DNA of 64,000 nt from Strongylocentrotus purpuratus (Eukaryota; Echinodermata; Echinoidea; Camarodonta; Strongylocentrotidae). The notes beneath the pieces were generated by a model, which was given only the letters and a program-made list of their open reading frames with translations, was not told the origin of the DNA and did no database searches. Below, in pieces: positions 54,673 through 64,000 of the stretch (the stretch's first letter is position 1; each line of letters opens with the position of its first letter). Position numbers and translations under genes: made by a program. The stretch spans positions 31,564,797 to 31,628,796 of the forward strand of contig NW_022145597.1 in assembly GCF_000002235.5 (NCBI RefSeq), given 5' to 3'.

Positions 54673-56502
54673 TCAGAGGCGGCCCTCCCGGGGGCAGGGG
54701 GGCACAGTGCCCCCAACTTTTTCAAGCACCCGAAAAGTGCCCCTTTTTACATAGGAATTGTGCCCCAGTTTAACTTTGTAAGAAGTGCCCCTTTTTACAT
54801 AGGAAAAGTGCCCTTTTTACTTTGACAAGTGCCCCTATTAATTTTTAAAAGTGCCTCTTCCCCTTTTCAACTCTGATAAGTGCCCCTTTTATTTGGACAC
54901 GTGCCTCCTTTCCTTCGAGTGTCTATTTTCCATTCTCATAAGTGCCCCTTTTCAGGTACGAGAAGTGCCCCTTTTCACTTTTAATTAGTGACCCCTTCAC
55001 CTTTGATAATTGCCCTATTCAAATTTGAGATGTGCCTCTTTTAATTTTTCGAGTGCCCCTTTCTCTTTGTAATAAGTGCCCCTTCCCCTTTTAATAGCTA
55101 CACCCATTTTAACTCGGATAAGCGCACCTTATATTTTCACATGTGCCCCTTTTCCTTTATAATAAGTGCCCCTTTTCCTAATGATGAGTGCCCCACTAAA
55201 AAGAGCCCCTTTCCCTTCTCATAAGTGCCCCTTCTCTGGTAAATGACCCTTTTCAGGTACGAGAAATTACTCCTTTGCACTTCAGATAAGTTCCCCCCTT
55301 AACCTCCAATAAATGCCCCTTTAAAATCTGATCGGCGCCCATTTTCTTTCAACTAATGCACATTTTGTTCTTTATTACAAGGGCACCTTCTTCATTCACA
55401 TAAGTGCCCCTTTTCATATCTGGTCATTGCCCCTTTTCAGGTACGATAAGTGCTTCTTTTCACCTCTGATAATTTCCCTTTTAAAAATGATATGTGCCCC
55501 TTTTCCTTTCTTATAAGGGACCTTTCCTTTTTTCACAAATGCCCATTTTACCTCTTATAAATGCCCCTATCAAAATCTGATGGGGGCCCATTTTCTGTTG
55601 ACAAATGGTTCAGTCAGTAGAGCGTCCGCCTCACAACTGGGAGGTCGTGGGTTCGAACCCCGGCAGCGTCATACCAAAAGACGTTAAAAGATGGGAGTTG
55701 TTGCTACCTTGTTTGGCGTTCAACAATAAGGGATAGAGCAACGTCGATCTGGCGCTGCTTAGTGGCTGCCGGGCTCACGATCAGTTGGGCAAAAAGAATT
55801 TCCGTTTCGGTTTAATAAAATTTGGAGTGGACTATTAGGCTATTATTATTATTATATTATTATTATGACTGACTTTTTTCCTCCCTGGTGAGTGCCTCTT
55901 TTTGAGGGTGTAAGAAGTGCCCCATTTTCACCTCTGATAATTACTCTTTGTACTTTGACACGTGCTCCTTTTCTTTTCTGATAAGTGTCCCCTTTTCCTC
56001 TCATCATAAAAAGGCGCCCCAATTTCAAGCGACTAAGAGCAATTTCTCCCAAAGCTTGCTCGCTAGGCTCGTATGCATCTATAGATGATATACTTATGTT
56101 ACTTATCAAAGGCTTTTTCGGTCTTCCGTTATGAGAATGTGCTTATAACCCCATCAGGATTGGGTTTTTCCTCTTTATAAGATGTAATTTTTCGCATTGC
56201 GATCTCACAAGTATTAAACAATTTCCTTGCTCGCTTCGCTCGTTCGCAAATAATTTTTCAGACCATCACATCCAACTGCAAAGCATGATGCTTAATCAAA
56301 ATCTTGTATGGTGTATAAAGTGAAACAAATATTTAAATCATCCCTGAAAATGTAATCACAATGTAGGGGTATATACCAATGCCTAAAAGATTGTATATTT
56401 TCGCCTTGAGATTTCCCTTTGTAGGTGCCCTTTTTTTCTCCAGAAAGTGCCCTTTTTTGTTGGTGCCCCCCCACCACTTTGTAAGTCGCTCGGCCGCCCA
56501 TG
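54673..56502. mobile_element. hAT-like transposon shell filled with a GTGCCCCTTTT array
   Basis: A perfect 8-bp target duplication GCGCCGTT (54665-54672, 56503-56510) bounds a 1830-bp element with ends CAGAGGCGGCCCTCC and CGGCCGCCCATG. From 54700 onward the interior is dozens of degenerate units of about 25-35 bp around AAGTGCCCCTTTTC, echoing the terminal GCACAGTGCCCC. A family A SINE is inserted at 55604-55866. No transposase frame is seen. Confidence 0.88.
55604..55866 (+). mobile_element. tRNA-derived SINE, family A copy 2, nested in the repeat-filled transposon
   Basis: The head TGGTTCAGTCAGTAGAGCG and the intact B box GGTTCGAACCCC are followed by the same body as 6411-6684 (shared ACCTTGTTTGGCGTTCA and GCAACGTCGATCTGGCGCTG) and an (ATT)n tail. 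It postdates the host array. Confidence 0.9.
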
Positions 56503-56510
56503 GCGCCGTT

Positions 56511-57646
56511 TCCAGAGGATACAAGGTGCCTAGTTTGATAGTCTAAGGCCAAATTAAGACGTGTCGAGATATGTTTTCGGATGTTTGTTTGTTTTGAAGA
56601 AGTCGCTTGAAGTATTATATCTCAGAAATGTGTTTCATAGGCGTGGGACAACGGATGAAAGGACTTGTTGATACAAGTGACTCGATCGAGAGACCGTTAT
56701 AAAGCAGAGCAAAATAATATAAAGTGACCGCAACTTCAGAGTGAAACCATGTGAATGTAATTTAAATGCATTTTACATTTCAGGAAAATTAATGTACCTG
56801 AACCTGTCAAGGTCACAAAGAAATTCGCTCTCTGTTTACGGACGCTTCCACGCTCATAATATAGTAAAAGAGACTTGAAAAACAGTGAGTAATGGACAAA
56901 ACTAAAAGAAAAGACACGAATAAAGAGAAAAGGAGAAGGAAGATATATCGAAGAAGGCTCAGGAGAAAGATTTGCTGTTTGCCAAGCCTTCATTGGATAA
57001 AATATGACTGCTAGGGTTGCAAGAATAGATATATTGGTGGCAGATTGGGTTGATCGATGAGGGGTGTGTGCATGGAATTGGGGGGGGGGGGGGGCACGCG
57101 AGGGGGGTGTGCCCCTATATCTGCCACTTCGATTTTTGCCAATTAAATCATGAAACAGTTTTGCAGGTACCAGCAGAATAATATTAACAAAAGGCATTTT
57201 AAACAGCACCCCCACCCTCCTAAAGAAAAAAAAAAAAAAAAAAGGTCAAAATTCAACCCCGAAAATGCCCGAAATTGGGCTAATATTTGCTGTAATGTTG
57301 TCATTTTCAATTTCAAGTTCTATTGTTGGCTATTGGATTTTTGTCACAAATCTTATGTTTACAAAAAAAATTACCATTATAAGTGGATACTGGGTGCCAA
57401 GTGATCATATGAACTCCTCATCCGGTGACATCCAGTCAAACACCGAGGTTCTGTTTTCTCCTATCTTCTCATTTTTTATTTTCTTTATTTACAGTTTTTT
57501 GGTCCTTATAACAAAATAATCACGGAGAATCATACAATTTTGGTTTTGGTAACAGGATTAATTTATTTTTCACACTTAGGGCTATCAAAAACTCTCAAAA
57601 TTGTCGTCACTTCTCTTGACCAACTTAGATCACCATCTGGCAGCAA
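56511..57646. other. Intergenic DNA, no gene recognised
   Basis: It contains a poly(G) run near 57079-57093 and poly(A) near 57227-57243. No repeat family is identified. Confidence 0.45.
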
Positions 57647-59515
57647 TACACCAGTTTACAGTTGTATCAGTGCGCATGCGCAGACAGTTGACCTCGGGTC
57701 ATTGGCCCCAAAATTGGGGCCAATAACCTCTGACCTCTCCCAGGACCAAAATCCAATTGAAACCAGTTGAAATCTCCAACTGGTTTCAATTGGTTTCAAC
57801 TGGTTTCAATTGGTTTCAATTGGTTTCAATTGGTTTCAATTGGAATATAAAATTTCCAGTTGAAACCAATTGCCGAACTGGAAAATATTGTTATGGGTAC
57901 TCATTTCCAGTTCAAACCAATAAGAAGTTCAACTGGAAACAGTAAGATGATTTTTCTGTTACTCAATTGGTTCCAGTTAGAATTCATTTCCAGTTACCCA
58001 ACTGGTTCCAGTTAGCATTCATTTCCAGTTAGAAGTCATTTCCAGTTACCCAACTGGTTCCAGTTAGAATTCATTTCCAATTACCCAATTGGTTCCAGTT
58101 AGAATTCATTTCCAGTTACCCAACTGGTTCCAGTTAGCATTCATTTCCAGTTAGAAATCATTTCCAGTTACCCAACTGGTTCCAGTTAAAATTCATTTCC
58201 AGTAACCCAACTGGTTCCAGTTAAAATTCATTTCCAGTTACCCAACTGGTTCCAGTTAGCATTCATTTCCAGTTAGAAGTCATTTCCAGTTACCCAACTG
58301 GTTCCAGTTAGAAGTCATTTCCAGTTACCCAACTGGTTCCAGTTAGAATTTATTTTCAGTTACCCAACTGGTTCCAGTTAGCATTCATTTCCAGTTAGAA
58401 GTAATTTCCAATTACCCAACTGGTTCCAGTTAGAATTCATTTCCAGTTACCCAATTGGTTCCAGTTAGCATTCATTTCCAGTTAGAAGTCATTTCCAGTT
58501 ACCCAACTGGTTCCAGTTAGAATTCATTTCCAGTTACACAATTGGTTCCAATTGGAAATATTTCCAGTTACCCAACTGGATCCAATTGAAACCAGTTAAT
58601 TTGCATATTATCTGCTTGTGTGCAGATCAATGTTTTATGTAATTTATTTTGATTTACAATGCACTTATTAATTAATTTTCATTTGCAAGTAATGCATTTG
58701 TTTCAGATAAATATAAAGATTAATTAGCAATGATAAGCATGTTCATTAGTAACATATTTTTGTAATTACACAGATTAAAAGTTGATTATTAAAACACTAA
58801 CCATGTACAAAATACATCAAATACAAACATATATAATGGCAATGCCTTCCTTGTTAATTATATTATATGGTCTGCATATTATAATGCCCTTTACATTGTA
58901 CTTAATGTAGACACATATAACAATGCTTCTGTGTTGACATGAGCGATAATTAGTGCAAGAGCTTATTAACTTATAACTAATTAAGTTTATGCCAACTGTA
59001 AGTTTCAATTGGATCCAATTGAAACCAATTGAAACCAGTTGAAACCAATTGAAACCAGTTGAAACCAATTGAAGCCAACTGGTTTCAATAGGGAAATTGG
59101 AACAACTGGTTCCAGTTGAAACCAATTAGGCAACTGGAACCAGTTGGCAATTGGTTTCAACTGGTTTCAATTGGAACCAGTTGGCAATTGGTTTCAACTG
59201 GTTTCAATTGGAACCAGTTGGCAGCTGGTTTCAATTGGAACCAGTTGTTCCAATTTCCCTATTGAAACCAGTTGGCAACTGGTTTCAATTGGTTTTGCTC
59301 CAATTGGTTTCAACTGGATTTTGGTCCTGGGCTGGTATTTATGCGTAAATTAAAATTGCGCCCATGCAAATGATGATGTGCGCGCACAACGCAGCGCGCA
59401 GGCAGTGATGTCATCATTATTTGCATGGGCGCAATCTTAATTTACGCATAAATACATGACTCCTATAGGTCATTAGCTTTGTTTAAAATGGCGCACACAA
59501 CTGTAAACTGGTGTA
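57647..59515. mobile_element. TA-flanked MITE, copy 2, split by a 1.6-kb insertion
   Basis: Same ends, TA flanks and internal hairpins as 49826-50096. The copy is cut between the GACCTCT and GGTATTTATGCG segments by the element at 57739-59331. Because the intact copy is in the same window, the insertion site and its 2-bp duplication can be read directly. Confidence 0.9.
57739..59331. mobile_element. 1.6-kb element made of CCAGTT/AACTGG repeats with CCCAGGACCAAAATCCA ends
   Basis: Terminal inverted repeats CCCAGGACCAAAATCCA and complement are flanked by CT on each side. Subterminal blocks of TTTCAATTGGTTTCAACTGG-type words face inward from both ends. The left half (57950-58590) is an array of units such as TTTCCAGTTACCCAACTGG and TTCCAGTTAGAATTCA. 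Only about 58600-58990 is unique AT-rich DNA. No transposase frame; the open frames across the ends are repeats of FNWFQLVS-like words and not real proteins. Confidence 0.88.
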
Positions 59516-59920
59516 TGACTGACAGTCACTGTCCTGAAACAATCATAATTTTGTGATGGCGCCCTCTTCGTACCAGGGATGGTCAGGACATCTTTTCTGC
59601 TTGTTTTGCTACTTCGGGGTCTTTTTCTTGATTGTCTCGTTACACGACTGTAAATTATTCTTTTGGATCCTCTGAATGCCTTGACCGCAAGATTGCAGGA
59701 ATGAATGGTTGACCCCCAGCAAACGTCGTGATATGGAAGAAACACAGCGTAATGGGGAGGGGGGGGGGGGGGGGCAGAGGGGCATTGATCGAATTAAAAA
59801 CGAATTAATAATCTGCCGTAGTGTTAAAGATTATAAGTATAGCCCATCAGCCAAATTTGATGTTCCCTTTCTTCTTCTCTCACTTCTCCTTGTTTTAGCC
59901 CCCCCGGCCCCCCCCCCCCT

Positions 59921-60250
59921 CGCGAGAACGGAGGGATACCATGCGTGTTCCCAAAATCTCCGGCTCGTAACAAAAGAAAAAGGTCTATAGTTACACGTAT
60001 TGACTTTACACACCAGATTTTTCCTGAAGGGGGAGGGGCGGGTTTTAGCCCCCCCCCCCCCCACACTGGGTGTTATTTAGGGTACGCGTATGCATTTTCG
60101 CTCCCTTTGAAAGCACCCCCGAAGTCCGGTGTTTAAAGTCAATACGGGCCGATCTTTTTTTGTATTACGAGCCGGACTAGTGTTGCGAAAAAAATACCCT
60201 TTACTGGAGATTTTTGGAACATGAATACGGTCCCTCCGTCCCCGGAGCGA
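59921..60250. mobile_element. Element with long imperfect inverted repeats
   Basis: GGAGGGATACCATGCGTGTT, then AAAATCTCC, GGCTCGTAA and CGTATTGACTTTA, recur inverted on the right side (ending near GGTCCCTCCGTC), with indels in one arm. A related fragment (TGTTATTTAGGGTACGCGTA and TAAAGTCAATACGGGCCG) is at about 47800-47890. Confidence 0.7.
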
Positions 60251-63200
60251 GGTAAGGGGGGGGGGGGGGTAGCTTCAAATTGATTAATTTGTTGTCCGCT
60301 GCATCATTTCTGGCAAACTATTTTTATCGAGATACGTTGTGATTTCCTTCTTTCCTTTCACAATCCTCCAACCTCTTCAACACGTTGTTCTCCCATGGGC
60401 GTCTAGAGAATATTTTGAACAGAGGGGGTGGTGGTGGTGGGGGAGGGGGTGTCTGGCTATATATCTGTTCTGAGAAATTTGTACTGAGCGACCCACAGGA
60501 GTTACGAACATTTTTCTAATAAGCCCTACCCCCTCTAAAATGGATCCGGGCTAACTCGGCCTCAATGCAATTTACCCTAACCCTAAACATGTCTCCGGCC
60601 CCGAGTTAGCCCGACTTCGCTTTTTATGTCCTTTTTCATGTCACGACACTTAATACCCCTCCGCCGCGTCAAATGCCCCCCCCCTCTCTCTCTCTAATTC
60701 ACACACACTGGTTCCCTCCATCCCCCTCTTTTTCTTTCATTCTCTCTCTATCAGTTGTTATTTCACAAATTTCACGATTCTTGTACATGTATCAATGACA
60801 CTGCTTCTGTTGAATTCACAATTTCCTTTATTTCTACTGCTACTGGTATAGTTGAAGAAACATGAAATATTACGCATTGATTGATTGATTGATTTTATTT
60901 ATTCATTTCATATAACAATTGTTTGCACTATAAAGAATATAGTTGACAAAGTAAGATCAAAATTATGAAATGAAACAGAAACCTACTGGAAAGCATAGCT
61001 TGTTTTTGTAGGTTACCAAGAATAACTATAATATGAACATTATTATAATTTTTTTTAAAGTGTCTTAGTAATCACAGTAAAATAGATATAATATAATAAC
61101 ATATTTTCGTAAACCATTTTAAAGTATCTAAATAAGTATCTAAATAAGTATCTTAATAATCATTAATTTGACATCAGCTAAACACTAAAACCTACAAAGT
61201 CAACGCCATTCAGAATTCATATCCATGGTTATTCATAATAAATGAATCGTTTATCTTTTTTTTTATCAGACTGAGCAAACCAGCACTTTTTACCTTAAAT
61301 ATACATGTATGCACAGATCAATACATTTTTGCGAATATTTTTCAGTAGGTTTAAAAGAGCAGCTGCGCATTGGCAAAAATGCAACAATTTGAATTTTAAA
61401 AAAAAGAAAAAAGATAAACATTAAAAAAAAATATTAAAAAAATAAAATAAAAATGCAACAATTTCAGTGTCACTACACATGTCAAGGATTATTGGTCAAA
61501 ATGTTAAAATTTCAGTCGATATACTTTCTATCTAGTCTCATGAATATCATCAACATATAATAACCACAACAACAAAACAAAGACAAACAACAACAAATAC
61601 ACAAAAATACACGAAAAATAATAATTAAATAGCAATAATCATCATAAACATTTGTCCTTTATAATTTAGTCCAACATAAGTCTTGCAAGATTTATGAAAT
61701 ATTACTTCTAAACTTCTTCAAATTACTGTTTGAAAACGTCTGTCTGGATATAGGACGTGCAGTAACACTGGGCAAAGTGGGTATATTGATTTTCACACAT
61801 GGAAGTTCAAAATAAGCGGCCATATTCTGAAACGATGTTATCTTTCATGTTATTTAGGGGAAAAAATGCTAATATTGTCACAACAAACTCAAAATGTGCA
61901 GAACAGACTATACCATTTGGTGCTTGTGCAGACGTATCTTTTAACCGATGGCTTTTCTTAATATTGACTTGTTTCGACAATTAACATCGTTTACAGAATA
62001 CCATCCAAGGTCAATAAATGTAATACATCTGAGACAATGTATTTTTTCTTCAAAATGTTAAAGGTCGGTTGATATACTTACTATCTTTAAAATAAAATAA
62101 AACAAACAAGAATGCATTACAATGTACCAACTTTCGCACATAAAAGATCAAAACAATGTTCGTAACAGAAGTAAATCATACAAAAATTACATATTTTGGT
62201 CTTCAAAATGTTACAATGTCAAAGATATATTTATCTATCTGTTGAAGTAAAAAGAAATATACAGTACAACATACTGGCTTTAGCACCTTTAAAGATTAAA
62301 ATAAGGTTTACAGTATGACACCAGAGAAAATTGGCATACTTTGTCCTTCAATAATCAATACAAAATGCATATAATATTATGGTCCTTCATTATTCGTTTA
62401 AAAAAACCTAACAGGCTTTAGTTGAAAAAAGGTTATACAAAAAAGTAAATGGAAATATCCTACATAATATATATTTAAAAAAGAAAAAAAGAAGAAGTAG
62501 TGTCCACTGTCTAGGGATCTGACCTGAGCAACTGGTCAGTTACTTCTTATTGTTTAATTTTTGTAAAGTGTGTAAAAGGTCCTTTGACCCAAGTTGAGTA
62601 CAAGGCCTATAAGGCTCATATACATTTGAAGAAAAAAAAAGATAATTTAACCAACCACATGATATGATGGGGGCATGTTCAGAGTAATAATCAAAAAATA
62701 ATACATCCCCCTAATTCTCACTCGTTTTAACAGTTTGAAAAAATGTACAAAGCTTTACACAGCCGAGGAATGAAGATAAAAGGAAAGGGGAGAAAAAGCT
62801 AGAAACAATGGACACCATATCTAACATGTACAAAAAATACTTTTCATACTACACGTTGTCAACATCAGCAATCAATTCTGTGGAGATGATCTACATGTAT
62901 GCACATGGCAATTTAGATAGTGCTCCCAGCTACATTTATAAAACACTACTTAATCAACAAAACCAAACTCATTTCCCCTAGTGGCCAGAGACCTTGTATC
63001 TTTAAAACAACAATTTCAGCTGTCTTTTAGTGTGGTGACATGTCACATGATAAGATTTGTATATGGTAATTGGCTGTCATTAGAGCATTTCACAAATTTG
63101 TATGAAACGAAAGAATGCTATTTCTCTATAGCATGTCCCTGGTACGAGCCAGCAATATGCCATTTCCCTTTCATAGTGCATATACATGTATGCCCAGCGG

Positions 63201-63278
63201 GACAATTGCGATAACTGCATTGACATGTAAATTCTATATGACCTCAGAGATATTTACCTCTGAAAATATCTCTGACTT
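60251..63278. other. AT-rich intergenic DNA
   Basis: About 3 kb very rich in A and T, with GATTGATTGATTGATTTTAT at about 60875-60900, several poly(A) tracts and poly(C) and (CT)n near 60675-60695. No exon or repeat family is recognised. It could be the long 3' UTR of a gene to the right, but nothing proves that. Confidence 0.4.
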
Positions 63279-63829
63279 ACGTACTATGTCCCATTTGCAG
63301 GCCAAAAAAAGAAAAGGTTAGATTCCAACGGCATTTGAAAGATTACGGTATACTAATTTAGAACTTTCGTCAAAACAAAAGAGATTTAAAATGTCTTTAA
63401 GTAGGAAAATAACGACTATTAGTTGTCGAATCTACTTAAGTGATTGCAATTCATTTAGTAAGTCTGATTTTCAGACCCTTGTACCAAATGATCATACGTT
63501 TTATGCTGCACAAAGATTCAATCGGTTTAATTTTGGCCATTACAAGAATTGTGTTATTGATGCAGACAAATGCTCATACCGGTATACCCTTTACAGCTCA
63601 TTTGATGTATGTTATTACCAAAGAAGTCAGTCAGTCAGCCAGTCACTCACACAATAGTGTCTGACAGTGAAGTCTAGAAAATGAACGGGTCTCCTTGCAT
63701 TGATTTGAATATTAGGACACTGCTAACGTTTAAATTTCACAGTTAGGCCATATACAATGTACGTCATATTCATAATTCCTGCAAAGTTCTACAGAATTTG
63801 ATGTTGGCTGCAAAAGGGGCATAGTATCT
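63279..63829. mobile_element. TTAA-type MITE, copy 2
   Basis: Same family and orientation as 21818-22357 (GTACTATGTCCCATTTGCAG at the left, GGGGCATAGTATCT at the right, then TTAA). The left TTAA has decayed to TTAC. Confidence 0.85.
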
Positions 63830-64000
63830 TTAATACTACATTGAAATTCTACGTCATCGAACTTTCTTCTAAAGTCTTGTCTGACAAAAGTTATTTTGAT
63901 TGCAATTTACTGCTAGTCAAGAAACATCTACATTGTACATCTCTTAACAGAACAAAACATGGGGCAAATTCAATACATGGAGATTGGTACTCACACATAT

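Noticed and set aside
54369-54725. Minus-strand frames with SLSLSLSL repeats
   Set aside because: Produced by the (GA)n microsatellite.
59144-59353. Plus-strand frames with FNWFQLVS repeats
   Set aside because: Translations of the CAATTGGTTTCAACTGG array inside a transposon-like element; not a repeat protein gene.

Overview
The window is animal nuclear DNA with introns, AT-rich non-coding sequence and very dense small DNA transposons, tRNA-derived SINEs and homopolymer or dinucleotide tracts. The gene families (ABCC5/MRP5, NEU1, TMEM60), the many AGGCCTA words and the repeat style suggest a marine deuterostome, most likely an echinoderm such as a sea urchin. That placement is an inference from sequence style, not a proof.

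Layout. The minus strand carries one large ABCC5-like ABC exporter gene. I can place 19 coding exons, from the start codon at 43196 down to an exon ending at 308. They give about 1198 residues with every splice phase consistent, and only the second nucleotide-binding domain lies beyond the left edge. Its intron 12 (6984-31844, about 24.9 kb) is a host for other genes. It contains a single-coding-exon TMEM60 gene on the minus strand (8913-9302) and three complete three-exon NEU1-like sialidase genes on the plus strand (10177-14190, 17220-21132, 27195-30520). The three sialidase copies share identical intron phases and a 95-nt middle exon, so they arose by tandem duplication. Copies 1 and 2 keep the whole sialidase active site. 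Copy 3 has diverged around it.

The right third (about 43.3-64 kb) has no gene I can recognise. It holds transposon shells, hairpin elements, SINEs and simple repeats. Two elements there, at 54673-56502 and 57739-59331, are DNA-transposon-like shells whose interior is almost entirely a degenerate array of a short motif resembling their own ends. The second is inserted inside an older TA-flanked element, of which an uninterrupted copy lies at 49826-50096.

Other points of note. A 172-bp hAT-type MITE (32052-32223) inserted exactly at the 3' splice site of ABCC exon 12, so its 8-bp target duplication and pyrimidine-rich end now form the acceptor. Three decayed tandem copies of the start of ABCC exon 16 lie in the adjoining intron. 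A 64-bp tandem repeat copies the acceptor of exon 18. A 1.67-kb hAT-type foldback element with intact 8-bp target duplications sits in an intron of sialidase gene 2.

Functionally, the sialidases would remove terminal sialic acids from glycans in the secretory or lysosomal pathway, and the ABCC5-like protein would export organic anions across membranes. Nothing in the sequence shows that the two act together. Their nesting may only mean shared chromatin.
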